Origin: an uncultured Bacilli bacterium
GTDB taxonomy: Bacteria > Bacillota_I > Bacilli_A > RFN20 > CAG-826
Reading direction: 5' to 3'
Length of the DNA: 64,000 bases
Assembly: GCA_944375905.1 (NCBI GenBank)
Contig: CALWAS010000020.1
Location: 1 to 64,000 of the forward strand
The notes under the pieces: model-generated
The model's database searches: none
Seen by the model: only the letters and a program-made list of their open reading frames with translations
Told to the model about the DNA's origin: nothing
Shown: one piece after another, positions 24,819 through 33,550 of the stretch
Layout: the number at the start of each line of letters is the position of its first letter
How positions within the stretch are numbered: position 1 is the stretch's first letter
Made by a program: the position numbers and the translations under genes

Positions 24819-25892
24819 TTAGGCACGCTTTTTTGAATAGTTCCGTCTTTTTGAAAAGATCGATGGCACAGTGGATGGAACGACGGCTTTTATCCGTCCG
24901 TTCTTCCTTCTAAGCGGGAGGCGGCGAGATTCTTCCTTTTCCTTCCTAAGCTTGATTCGGAAAGCGATGATCCCTGGGGTAAGGGGCGATTTTCGCATCG
25001 CGCGCTTTTTACGGGCCGAGGTGACCGGGACGACGAAAAGGAAGTGGAAAGAAGCCCCGATGGCCGATCCGACGATAAGCGAGAAGCCGATGTCTGAAAG
25101 GTAGTGCGAGCCGTCGATCAATTCCCCAAGCGACAAAAGAAGCGTCAAGGCGGCAATTCCGCTCCCCATAATGACGTCGGCGTTTTTCCTGTTGCCGAAA
25201 TAGAGTCCGAAGGCCGAAAGACCGGCGAAAGAAGAGGCGCTCGCCATCACGGGCAATGACGGGAAGGAGGCCAGCTGCGACGCCCTTAGTCCCGGATACT
25301 CATCAAGGAGGGCCGGGGCAAAGTCATACCAAGGGCGGAAGGGCGCCATTCCCTCGGATCCGCCGTTGATGGCCGCGAACGAAGGACGCAGGGAAATGAG
25401 CGAAAAAGCAAGCGAGAAGGCAATGGCCAAGGCGGCCGCGCAAATAACGGAGGCTGAAAAGGCGGTGGCCCTTGAACGGTCGATGCCCCTAGAGGAAAAA
25501 AGGACGGCATACGAGACGATGGCAACCGTTATGATGCCGATGGCAACGGCGAGAATCCGGCTGTCGATGAATTGGCCGATCGAGATCAAACCATAGAGGA
25601 TCCCGCTCACGATGCTCGAGGCAGCCGTTATGCAAATGGAAACGACGCCCGGCTTTTTCCCGTGGAATAAACCAGATGCGAGGAACGCCCCGGATGTAGC
25701 GATGAATATGTAAAAGGGGAAAGGCGCGACGATTCCGAAGAATATCGAAATCAGACTTCCGGCCGGAAAATCGGAAAGTGCCGAAGAAACGGCCAAATCG
25801 GCTCCGCTGCCGATCGCCAGGAACAGGATCCCGATCAAGCCGAGCGCAATCGGCGGCACGAGATCGAGATGGGAAAGAACCCGCTCTTTCAT
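24819..25892 (-). CDS. PAP2-like membrane protein with altered catalytic motif
   Basis: 357 residues with about eight hydrophobic segments and a strongly basic C-terminal tail of about 60 residues. Parts of the PAP2 phosphatase signature are seen: SLRPSF for motif 1 and DGSHYLSDIG for motif 3 (His and Asp). Motif 2, normally PSGH, reads FPSLPV, so the histidine is missing. It may be inactive or a different branch. The ATG at 25892 is 7 nt after TATAAT. Confidence 0.6.
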   Translation of the reverse strand: MKERVLSHLDLVPPIALGLIGILFLAIGSGADLAVSSALSDFPAGSLISIFFGIVAPFPFYIFIATSGAFLASGLFHGKKPGVVSICITAASSIVSGILYGLISIGQFIDSRILAVAIGIITVAIVSYAVLFSSRGIDRSRATAFSASVICAAALAIAFSLAFSLISLRPSFAAINGGSEGMAPFRPWYDFAPALLDEYPGLRASQLASFPSLPVMASASSFAGLSAFGLYFGNRKNADVIMGSGIAALTLLLSLGELIDGSHYLSDIGFSLIVGSAIGASFHFLFVVPVTSARKKRAMRKSPLTPGIIAFRIKLRKEKEESRRLPLRRKNGRIKAVVPSTVPSIFSKRRNYSKKRA

Positions 25893-25899
25893 GCTTTCG

Positions 25900-25905
25900 A
25901 TTATA
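25900..25905 (-). promoter_or_regulatory. -10 box for the PAP2-like gene
   Basis: TATAAT on the - strand, 7 nt before the ATG at 25892; predicted leaderless. Confidence 0.6.
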
Positions 25906-25946
25906 GCGAAGCCTGCCTTCTTCCGTTAGGAAACTCGTCTTTATGC

Positions 25947-25952
25947 TACAAT
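25947..25952 (+). promoter_or_regulatory. Extended -10 for the Sel1-ABC-ABC-Vsr operon
   Basis: TGCTACAAT (extended -10) ends 7 nt before ATG 25960, with no Shine-Dalgarno sequence. Confidence 0.65.
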
Positions 25953-25959
25953 TTGCCAG

Positions 25960-27372
25960 ATGAAAAAAACGAATAAGTCGAAGGTTTCCGCCAAAAGCGA
26001 CCTCCATCCTTATACCGCGGCGATGTTCGACAACCTCAACTCAGTGCTATCTTCCAAAAACTGCGGTTGTCCGCATTGCCGGCTTTCCTTTCCTTCTTCG
26101 AGTGTCTCAGACTGGAGAGTGACCGACGACGGTCACAAGATGACCGCCCTTTGCCCCTACTGCGGTTTTACCGACGTCATACCGGATTCGAGCGGCCTTC
26201 CGATCGACGAGGAATCCCTTAGGCGAGTCGGGTCGCTTCTTTTTCCTGATGAGAAAAGCCCGATTGCGACTCAGATGAAAGCCAACTTCCTGGAGCTCTA
26301 TGACCGGGATTCACTCAACGAAAGCGCAAGGAACGAAGCGCTTTTCCTGCAATATGCCAGCTTTTTTGCCGAGCAGGGCAATGCCTATGCCCTAACAAGG
26401 ATCGGGCTTCTATATGAATTCGGAACCGCCTTTTCCCCGGTCGATTTGAAAACGGCCTTTTCCTATTACGCGAGCACAATCCTCCACGGCGACGGCTTTG
26501 CCCTTGCGCGCATCGGCCAATGCCTAGAGAAAGGCGCCTCTGGCGAGCCTAACTATGAGGAAGCCTACCGATGCTATGCCCATAGTGCCGCCCTCAACAA
26601 CGACTATGGAAAGATGTACCTCGGCGATTGCTATCGGGATGGCCATGGCGTAAAGCAGGATCTCGAGGGCGCCGGGTCGATCTACATGGGGCTTTTCCAT
26701 TCGGTGCTAAGGATGTTCATCTCCTCGCATGGCTCTAATCCGCACATTCTGCCCGAGCTTTGCCTACGAATTTCAAAGTTGATATCGCAGATCGGCGATT
26801 CCAAGGACAAGGATTTCCTGTCGCTTCGCTATTCGCTGATCGGGCTTGCCGCCCTCGAAAGCAAAAAGAAGGACCCGCTCTTCCTCCATTACGAACTCGG
26901 CGCGATCGAAAAGGAGCTCAAGTCGACGGTCGACGAACTTTCGGGAAAGCTAGGGGCGGTAAGCGATTCCCCTTATTTCGATGCCGATACGTTCTTCGAC
27001 ACCCTTGATCTCTTCGGCGAGAACGGTTACCTCGAGCAGGGGGCTGGACGAGCCGTCTTCCATGAAGAGGAAGGAAAGAAAGGCGTCGTCGACATGGATC
27101 TTACGATGAGCTGCGGCTATTTGTTCGTCGTCGACGTCATGACTCTTTATTGCGGCTTCGAGGAAGGAACCACGCATTGGCACTTCGAGGAAGTGGAAGG
27201 CTTCTACCCCAAGAAACGCAAGACCTTCGTTTTCTCCAACATCGATGGCATCTACCGGGTCTCGATTGGCTTCCAGTCGCCCGAAGGCCCGGAGAAGGAC
27301 ATGTCGTTGGAATTCTCGGAAAACGACGACGATTCGATCAAGGACAAGATCGAAAGCAAAGGGCAGGCATGA
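25960..27372 (+). CDS. Zinc-ribbon and Sel1-repeat protein
   Basis: 470 residues, soluble. Near residues 28-65 four cysteines occur as CPHC and CPYC about 35 residues apart, a zinc ribbon. Residues about 125-240 form TPR-like Sel1 repeats (ALTRIGLLYEFGTAFSPVD, ALARIGQCLEKGASGEPNYE, GKMYLGDCYRDGHGVKQDLE), which usually mediate protein contacts. The C-terminal 200 residues, ending in an acidic beta-rich part, are not recognised. It is the first gene of a four-gene unit; the next gene starts 2 nt after its stop. The role is unknown; it might regulate or scaffold the exporter. Confidence 0.75.
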   Translation: MKKTNKSKVSAKSDLHPYTAAMFDNLNSVLSSKNCGCPHCRLSFPSSSVSDWRVTDDGHKMTALCPYCGFTDVIPDSSGLPIDEESLRRVGSLLFPDEKSPIATQMKANFLELYDRDSLNESARNEALFLQYASFFAEQGNAYALTRIGLLYEFGTAFSPVDLKTAFSYYASTILHGDGFALARIGQCLEKGASGEPNYEEAYRCYAHSAALNNDYGKMYLGDCYRDGHGVKQDLEGAGSIYMGLFHSVLRMFISSHGSNPHILPELCLRISKLISQIGDSKDKDFLSLRYSLIGLAALESKKKDPLFLHYELGAIEKELKSTVDELSGKLGAVSDSPYFDADTFFDTLDLFGENGYLEQGAGRAVFHEEEGKKGVVDMDLTMSCGYLFVVDVMTLYCGFEEGTTHWHFEEVEGFYPKKRKTFVFSNIDGIYRVSIGFQSPEGPEKDMSLEFSENDDDSIKDKIESKGQA

Positions 27373-27373
27373 A

Positions 27374-29092
27374 ATGGCCAAAACAGCGCTTTCGCCTTTA
27401 AGAAAATACCGAGGAAAGGTCATCCTCGCGCCGCTTCTTAAGATAATCGAGTGCATGGCCGAGCTCGCGACGCCATTCCTCGTCCGCTACGTTATCGACG
27501 ACGGCATCGCCTCGCACGACATGAAGGCGATTTTCATTCTCGGCGGGATCATCGTGGCTTTGGCCGTTGTCGGCTTTGGCTCGACGATGGTTGCACAATA
27601 TCTGGCCAGCAGGGTGGCGAGCGACTACGGACACGACCTCCGATCCCTCCTTTTCGCGCATTCCCTGGCCCTTGACGAAAGATCGCTTGAGAAGGCTTCC
27701 AAGGCCAAAGTCAGCACCTACATCGGAAACGATGCCTTCGCGATGCAAAACGGCGTCATGATGTTCATGCGCCTCATTTTCCGGCCTCCGATACTTCTGC
27801 TTGGGTCTTTCTGCCTCTCTTTCGTCGTTTCTCCATGGGCCGGGCTCATTTTCGGCGTTGCCATCGTTCTTTCGGCAGTCGTCATGGGGACCGTGATGCT
27901 GCTTTCGCCAAAGCGCTATCGGGCCATCCAGTCGAGGCTTGACGACCTTTCGACGATTTCGAGCGACGATATCCAGGGGCGCCGTCAAATCAAGGCCTTC
28001 AACAACCAAGAGCTCGAGAAGAGACGCTACCTCGAAGCCGCCAAGCGTTACGAAAGCGCCTCGATGGAAATGGGAAAGCTCTCCTCATTCGTCAATCCGT
28101 TGACTTTCCTCTTCATCAATGCCGGCATCGTCCTGGTCGTCTTCCTTGGTGGGAATTACGAGGGCATAGGGGGCCTCACTTCCGGGGAAATCGCCTCCCT
28201 CATCTCATACCTCGTTTCGTCATTGGCCGCGCTTACGATGTGGTCTCGTCTCGTATCCTCCCTCAATAAGGCCCTGGAAAGCAAAAGGCGGCTCGACGCC
28301 TACCTTGCCCTCGAGGAAAAAGGCGAAGGGAAGAAGGACAAGGCACCGGCACTTTTGGCCGTCCGCTTCGACAATGTCGGCTTCACCTATGGGCAGAAAG
28401 GCGATGGCAAGGCGGTGAGCGGTCTGTCCTTTGAGCTCCGTGAGGGCAAAAGCATTGGGGTAGTGGGCGGAACCGGTTCGGGAAAATCGACGGTCGCCAA
28501 GCTTCTTTCCGGCGTCTATGCGCCTAGCGAGGGCACCGTTTTCCTCAACGACCAAATAGCAAGCCAAAACGGAGAAAAGAAACTCGATTTGCGGAGCCTT
28601 TTTGCCTACGTGCCGCAAAAAACGATCCTTTTTTCCGGCACCGTGAGGTCGAATTTGCTCCTTGGCAGGCCGACGGCCAGCGACGACGAGCTGATCGAGG
28701 CTCTCAAAAAGGCGCAAGCCCTCGCCTTCCTTAAGGAAAAGGGAAGTCCCCTCGACGTGGCGGTAAGCGAAGGCGGAAGCAATTTCTCGGGCGGGCAGAG
28801 GCAGCGCATCGTGCTGGCGCGGGCCTTCCTCTCGAGCGCCCCGGCCCTCATTCTCGACGACAGCCTATCGGCCCTCGATTACATCACGGAGAAGAAAATC
28901 CGCGACGAGCTGCCTTCCCTTTTCAAAACGGCCTTCTTGGTTTCGAGCCGCCTTTCGCTCGTCGAGAAATGCGACGAGATCCTCTTCTTCGACCATGGCG
29001 AAATCGCCGCCCGGGGAAGCCACGAGGAACTGCTTGAGCGCTCTCCGGCCTATCGCGAATTCTACGAAATCCAGAAAGGAGCAATCGAATGA
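27374..29092 (+). CDS. ABC exporter half with degenerate ATPase site
   Basis: 572 residues. Six-helix exporter domain followed by a nucleotide-binding domain: Walker A GGTGSGKST, signature FSGGQRQR and Walker B ALILDDSLSALD. The catalytic Glu is Asp, as in the non-canonical half of heterodimeric exporters. The real start is ATG 27374, 2 nt after the upstream stop; an in-frame extension to 27245 lies inside the previous gene. Its stop overlaps the partner's ATG by 4 nt. Substrate unknown. Confidence 0.92.
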   Translation: MAKTALSPLRKYRGKVILAPLLKIIECMAELATPFLVRYVIDDGIASHDMKAIFILGGIIVALAVVGFGSTMVAQYLASRVASDYGHDLRSLLFAHSLALDERSLEKASKAKVSTYIGNDAFAMQNGVMMFMRLIFRPPILLLGSFCLSFVVSPWAGLIFGVAIVLSAVVMGTVMLLSPKRYRAIQSRLDDLSTISSDDIQGRRQIKAFNNQELEKRRYLEAAKRYESASMEMGKLSSFVNPLTFLFINAGIVLVVFLGGNYEGIGGLTSGEIASLISYLVSSLAALTMWSRLVSSLNKALESKRRLDAYLALEEKGEGKKDKAPALLAVRFDNVGFTYGQKGDGKAVSGLSFELREGKSIGVVGGTGSGKSTVAKLLSGVYAPSEGTVFLNDQIASQNGEKKLDLRSLFAYVPQKTILFSGTVRSNLLLGRPTASDDELIEALKKAQALAFLKEKGSPLDVAVSEGGSNFSGGQRQRIVLARAFLSSAPALILDDSLSALDYITEKKIRDELPSLFKTAFLVSSRLSLVEKCDEILFFDHGEIAARGSHEELLERSPAYREFYEIQKGAIE

Positions 29093-30807
29093 AGAAACTC
29101 AGGCAGCTTGCTCCCTTCGTCAAGGGAAGTCGAATCATGTTCGCCCTTTCGCTCCTCTCCGGAACGATCGCGACCGTCTCGCGCTTGCTTATCCCCTTCT
29201 TGGCCGGGAAGGCCATCAATGACATCTTCGACGGCGGCGACCACATCAGCGGCTATCTCGTCGCGATGGGGGTTCTCCTAATCGTCGGAACCGTCTTCCG
29301 ATACGGCTTCGATTTCCTCACTTATCTCGTCGGCCAGCGGGTCATCACGAAGATGAGGGAAGTCGTCTTCGCCTCCTACATGGATGCTTCGCTCTCCTCC
29401 CTCGACAAGGAAAAGGAGGGCGATCTTTCCCTCCGCCTCATGTCGGACGTCGAGAACGTGAACAACGGGCTCGTGACCGGTTTTGCCACTCTTTACGACG
29501 GACTCATATCGATTGTGCTGACCATTGCCTTCATGCTGGCGCTCAACTATCTCCTCGGTCTCATCGTCATCGTCTTGACCCCTCTTTCGCTTCTTGCCTC
29601 CCGCTTCATTTCCAAATTCAACGCCAAGTATTTCAAGAAGCAGGGGAAGAATTCCGGGCAGCTTTCGAGCTTCCTCGACGAGACGCTGGAAGGAAGCGAA
29701 ACCGTCCATGCCCTCGGGGCGGAAGACGAACGGACGAAGGGCTTCGAGGAAATCAACGAGGTCTACCGCGAGTCGACCTTCAAGGCGAACATGGGAGCCT
29801 CGATCATCAATCCCCTTACCAGGCTCGTGAACGGAATCGTGAACTGCGTCGTTCTCATCACCGGCGCCCTTTTCATCGCCGGCAATTGGCAGCTTGGCAT
29901 CGTCTTCCTGGTCGGCGACCTCTCGGCTTTCATTACCTACGCCAGCAGCTACACCCAGCCCTTCAACGAGGTCTCCTCGGTAATGAGCGAGATTTCCTAT
30001 GCGGTCGCAAGCTTCGACCGCGTCCTGGCCTCTTGCTCCCTCGAAAAAGAGGCGAAAGGCGGGGACGATGTCTCGAAGCCGGGCCTAGGGAAAATCGAAG
30101 TCAGGGACCTGATCTTCCATTACGATGGCGGCAAGGATGTCATCAAGGGCGTTTCCTTCCATCTTGAGAAAGGAAAGTCCGTGGCCCTCGTCGGGCCGAC
30201 CGGCTCGGGGAAAACGACCCTCATCTCCCTCCTCATGCGGTTCTATGAAGAACAGGGCGGCAGCGTCCTTTTCGACGGCCGCGACGCGAAGGAGTTCCTG
30301 ACCAAGTCCCTTCGCTCCCGCTTCGGGATGGTCTTGCAGGATTCGTGGGTTTTCAAAGGCACGGTCCGGGAGAACATCGCCTATGGACGCCCCGATGCAA
30401 GCGAAGAGGAAATCATTGCCGCCAGCAAGACGGCCGGAGCCCATTCCTTCATTTCCCGCTTGCCGAAGGGATACGATACCGAAATCGGCAACAATTCCTC
30501 ATTGTCGAAAGGGGAGCGGCAGCTTCTTTCGATGGCCCGGGTCGTCCTCATGGATCCCGAGGTCGTCCTCCTCGACGAGGCGACGAGTTCCATCGACGTC
30601 CTGACCGAAAGGCGGCTTTCCCGTTCGCTCGAAAAGCTTCTCAAGGGAAAGACGAGCCTCGTCGTTGCCCATCGTCTATCGACGGTTGAGCACAGCGATC
30701 TCATCCTCGTCCTCGACGGCGGGAAGATCGTCGAGGAAGGAACCCACAAAGAGCTGGTGAAAAAAGGCGGCTTCTATGCCGGGCTTTACCAGGCGCAGTT
30801 CCAATGA
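29089..30807 (+). CDS. ABC exporter half with canonical ATPase site
   Basis: 572 residues. Exporter membrane domain and nucleotide-binding domain with Walker A GPTGSGKTT, signature LSKGERQ and Walker B VVLLDEATSS with the catalytic Glu. It complements the Asp-bearing partner, as expected for a heterodimeric multidrug- or lipid-type exporter. The ATGA overlaps at both ends (29089-29092 and 30804-30807) point to translational coupling with the partner and with the following Vsr-like gene. Confidence 0.92.
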   Translation: MKKLRQLAPFVKGSRIMFALSLLSGTIATVSRLLIPFLAGKAINDIFDGGDHISGYLVAMGVLLIVGTVFRYGFDFLTYLVGQRVITKMREVVFASYMDASLSSLDKEKEGDLSLRLMSDVENVNNGLVTGFATLYDGLISIVLTIAFMLALNYLLGLIVIVLTPLSLLASRFISKFNAKYFKKQGKNSGQLSSFLDETLEGSETVHALGAEDERTKGFEEINEVYRESTFKANMGASIINPLTRLVNGIVNCVVLITGALFIAGNWQLGIVFLVGDLSAFITYASSYTQPFNEVSSVMSEISYAVASFDRVLASCSLEKEAKGGDDVSKPGLGKIEVRDLIFHYDGGKDVIKGVSFHLEKGKSVALVGPTGSGKTTLISLLMRFYEEQGGSVLFDGRDAKEFLTKSLRSRFGMVLQDSWVFKGTVRENIAYGRPDASEEEIIAASKTAGAHSFISRLPKGYDTEIGNNSSLSKGERQLLSMARVVLMDPEVVLLDEATSSIDVLTERRLSRSLEKLLKGKTSLVVAHRLSTVEHSDLILVLDGGKIVEEGTHKELVKKGGFYAGLYQAQFQ

Positions 30808-31256
30808 GCAGGCGCTCCCCAGAGCTGAACCACCGGATCATGTCGGCCATAAAAGGCAAGGACACCGGAATCGAAAAGCGGCTAAGAAAGGCCCTTTACG
30901 AAGAAGGGATCCGCTACCGGAAGAACTCGAGCCGGGTGTTCGGACACCCGGACATTTCGATGAAAGGGCTCAAGATCGCGATTTTCTGCGATAGCGAGTT
31001 CTGGCACGGGAAGAACTTCGAAACTCAGAAGGAAAAGCTTTCGACCAATCGGGAATACTGGATAAAGAAAATCGAACGCAACATCGAGCGCGACCGCGAA
31101 GTCGATGAGAAGCTCGGGCAAGACGGCTACCTCGTCATCCGATTTTGGGGCGAGGAAATCGAGAAGGACCTGGAATCGTGCGTCGAACGCGTCAAAGCGG
31201 CGGTGGAGGAAAGGAAAACCCGCCTCCGCGAGGCGGAAGCGGGCAAAAGAAGTTAA
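30804..31256 (+). CDS. vsr: Vsr-like very short patch repair endonuclease
   Basis: 150 residues. Vsr nicks DNA at T:G mismatches arising from deaminated 5-methylcytosine. The family pattern is visible: a start with MSAIKGKDTGIEKRLRKAL, then GHPDISMKGLKIAIFCDSEF with the metal-binding Asp, FWHGKNF, a basic NREYWIKKIERN and a final FWGEEIEKDLESCVERV. No Dcm-type cytosine methylase is present in the window. The ATG overlaps the exporter stop (ATGA), so it is translated with it. The C-terminus runs through a strong GC hairpin (31220-31236). A repair role is known for the family; a link to the exporter is unexplained. Confidence 0.88.
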   Translation: MSRRSPELNHRIMSAIKGKDTGIEKRLRKALYEEGIRYRKNSSRVFGHPDISMKGLKIAIFCDSEFWHGKNFETQKEKLSTNREYWIKKIERNIERDREVDEKLGQDGYLVIRFWGEEIEKDLESCVERVKAAVEERKTRLREAEAGKRS

Positions 31257-31258
31257 AG

Positions 31259-31281
31259 GGAAGCGCTTAGGCTTCCTTTTT
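31259..31281 (+). terminator. Terminator after the Vsr-like gene
   Basis: GGAAGC (31259-31264) and GCTTCC (31271-31276) form a stem followed by TTTTT. It overlaps the 3' end of the convergent gene. Confidence 0.75.
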
Positions 31282-31725
31282 CTTCAACACGAGATAGGCG
31301 CCGCAAAGGGCAGCAAGGTAGCCGAAGACGGCGGGAACGATCGAGCCGGCCCCGAGAGTCGTGGCCCCGGTATTGTCGACGTTGATTCCGTTGGCCGCCG
31401 AATAGAGGGGAATCGAGAAGAGGCAGATCGTAGCGCCGGCCGCGGCCAGGACGAAGAGGCAGATGCCGAAGATCTTGGTTCCTTTGTCCCGGAGGCTCAT
31501 TCCGAGGCAGGCAACGATGAAGCCAATGCCGAGGAGGAGGAAGCCGACGAGAAGGATGTAGACGATGCTCGTACCGTCGATGAGGCCGAAGGCAACTTCG
31601 AAGAAATTGCCGCGGACCGATCCCTGGTCCTCGTCGAAGGCATTGGCGAACATCGAGAAGACGCTCACCAGAAGGCAGATGGCCGCGAGAAGCGACGCGA
31701 TTTTGACAGGATATTTCTTTTTCAT
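31267..31725 (-). CDS. Small four-TM membrane protein
   Basis: 152 residues from ATG 31725 (MKKKYPVKIASLLAAICLLV). Four hydrophobic segments are visible. Between the first two lies a short acidic stretch (FDEDQGSVRGN), probably external. An in-frame GTG is 9 nt upstream. The family is not recognised. TATACT lies about 28 nt before the start on the - strand and may be its -10. It converges on the Vsr-like gene. Confidence 0.6.
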   Translation of the reverse strand: MKKKYPVKIASLLAAICLLVSVFSMFANAFDEDQGSVRGNFFEVAFGLIDGTSIVYILLVGFLLLGIGFIVACLGMSLRDKGTKIFGICLFVLAAAGATICLFSIPLYSAANGINVDNTGATTLGAGSIVPAVFGYLAALCGAYLVLKKKEA

Positions 31726-31830
31726 GGGCACCAAAAACGCTTTCCGGGGCTAAGTATACGCCCGCATAGGAATGCCGGCAACGCCATATTTCCCTGAAAG
31801 GGAAGCCTTTACCCTTTCTTCGGTTTGATG

Positions 31831-31836
31831 GATAAT
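31831..31836 (+). promoter_or_regulatory. -10 box for the lipoprotein gene
   Basis: GATAAT ends 6 nt before ATG 31843; predicted leaderless start. Confidence 0.55.
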
Positions 31837-31842
31837 TCACCC

Positions 31843-33489
31843 ATGAGCAAAACGGCTCGCCTTTTCTTGGCGCTTCTTCCTACCCTCGCCCTTGTTTCCT
31901 GCGGAAGCATGGCCAATAGCAGCTACTCGGCCCCATCGCCGCTTACCGTTACTTTTTACGACGACAGCCCCGAGCCCGAGCCCGTCGGCTATGCCTATGT
32001 CCTTACCGGACAGCGGGCCAACCCGAACTTTTCGTCGAGCGGCTACGACTTCCTCTCCAACGATCCGGATGTCGTCCTCGCTGACGGCGAGCACCAGGTC
32101 TTCAAGTCTTGGGTCGGATATTACGACGAAGCGAAGCAAAAGCCGATCGACCTCGACTCGATTCAAGAGGATTGTTCAGTCTATGCGACTTTTGCGGTCG
32201 AAAAATACGGATTGCGCTTCCTTTTCCACAACGGGGGAAACTACATCCCGTCCGAGGAAGACCCGACCGTCCCCCTCGTCGCCAGAATGCTTTGGGGAGG
32301 GGAGAACGTCGAGATCCCGCTCCTTCCCAAAATCGAGAAATACCAACCCGACTTCCTTCTCGATTACCTCTTCGATGGGTGGACCGTATCCGGTCACGAT
32401 GGATTCGGCCTATTGAAGAGCGACCTTTCGAATCTTTGCTTTGCCGACTATGACGAGGCGGCGGCAGGGGAGCCCCTTACCCTTTACCTCGATTCGTCTT
32501 CGCTGCTCGCGAACGGCGAGCGGGAATACCCGGTCTACATTTACGAAGGCGGGAGCTATCTCTCCATCGGATCTCTTTCCGAAGGGCTTACGGTCGACCT
32601 CGATTCCCATTTTGCCGAAAGCAGAAAGTCGTTCGAGGCTACCTTCGTCTTCAACGGGGAAAGCAAGACAATTTCCATTCCCGCCCATGGCCGGCTTTCC
32701 GTTTCCCGCGAAATCGATGACGCGTCGAATTATGTACTGAGTTTCCTGGCCGGCGACGAATCGGCCTCCTATTCTCTGCCCGTCTTCGAAAACGTCGGGA
32801 AGGAGCTTGCCTTCGAAGCCGTTTACGACGAGGACGCGGCCCCTCATCTCCGGGGCAATCCCGTCGATCTTGAAAACATCATCGGGCCTTTCACGGTGAA
32901 TGTCGCCGCCAAGGAAACGACCCATGCCCTCCATTTCTACGACAACGACCTCGACGGGCGGCTCCTCGAGACCGTCGATCTTCCTTCGGGTGCCTTGGTA
33001 ACCGCCTCCTTGACGCGCCCGGGAACCGACGAGGAAGGAAGCTTTACCGTTTCCTACGATGGAATCCCGAGCAAGTTTTCCTATCGCTTTGCCGCTTCCG
33101 AGCACATAACATCGCTCGAGCCGGCATTCCAAGGGGCCGATCCCGATGGATATCCGGTCCTCAAGGCCTCGGAGAATTCCTTTTACCTTCTCCAGGACGC
33201 ATCGGTTTACCTCGACATGGATGGCGACTGGACCCTGAATTGCTATAGCGGCACCGAAATCGACGGCGATCCGGAGTCGACCCTCTCCATCCTCGAGACG
33301 ACGCGGGTCGTGATGCCGGATCCGGTCTTTGATGCCGAAAAGGGCGGCTATCGCTCGAACGTGACGATCGGTCTCCATACCGCTTCGCTTCTCTATCGAA
33401 GCGACGATCCCTCCCTGTCGCTTACCCTCGTCTCGAGCGACGACCCGGCTTCCAAGACGCGGAGCATTCGCTTCGCGCTTGCCGCCTGA
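31843..33489 (+). CDS. Large lipoprotein with bacterial repeat-like domains
   Basis: 548 residues. A lipoprotein signal peptide is clear: ALLPTLALVSCGS with lipobox Leu-Val-Ser-Cys, so the mature protein is anchored outside the membrane. The remainder is beta-rich and acidic. Stretches such as LTVTFYDD with FKSWVGYYDEAKQKPIDLD and CSVYATFAVEKYGLRFLFHN resemble flg_new/InlB-type bacterial repeats found in surface proteins. Later segments (ALHFYDNDLDGRLLETVDL) suggest more copies in degenerate form. Adhesion or surface binding is plausible but unproven. ATG 31843 fits the -10 box; an ATG at 31828 and a TTG further up are less likely. Confidence 0.75.
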   Translation: MSKTARLFLALLPTLALVSCGSMANSSYSAPSPLTVTFYDDSPEPEPVGYAYVLTGQRANPNFSSSGYDFLSNDPDVVLADGEHQVFKSWVGYYDEAKQKPIDLDSIQEDCSVYATFAVEKYGLRFLFHNGGNYIPSEEDPTVPLVARMLWGGENVEIPLLPKIEKYQPDFLLDYLFDGWTVSGHDGFGLLKSDLSNLCFADYDEAAAGEPLTLYLDSSSLLANGEREYPVYIYEGGSYLSIGSLSEGLTVDLDSHFAESRKSFEATFVFNGESKTISIPAHGRLSVSREIDDASNYVLSFLAGDESASYSLPVFENVGKELAFEAVYDEDAAPHLRGNPVDLENIIGPFTVNVAAKETTHALHFYDNDLDGRLLETVDLPSGALVTASLTRPGTDEEGSFTVSYDGIPSKFSYRFAASEHITSLEPAFQGADPDGYPVLKASENSFYLLQDASVYLDMDGDWTLNCYSGTEIDGDPESTLSILETTRVVMPDPVFDAEKGGYRSNVTIGLHTASLLYRSDDPSLSLTLVSSDDPASKTRSIRFALAA

Positions 33490-33507
33490 AGAAGAAGCTT
33501 GTACATG

Positions 33508-33535
33508 AAAAAAGCTAGGCTTAGCCTAGCTTTTT
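33508..33535. terminator. Bidirectional terminator
   Basis: GCTAGGC-TTA-GCCTAGC with A6 to the left and T5 to the right, between the lipoprotein and the convergent MFS gene. Confidence 0.92.
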
Positions 33536-33550
33536 CAATATCCTGCCGCC

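Noticed and set aside
31220-31236. Strong GC hairpin as terminator of the Vsr-like gene
   Set aside because: It lies inside the coding region and is not followed by a T run; the hairpin at 31259 has one.
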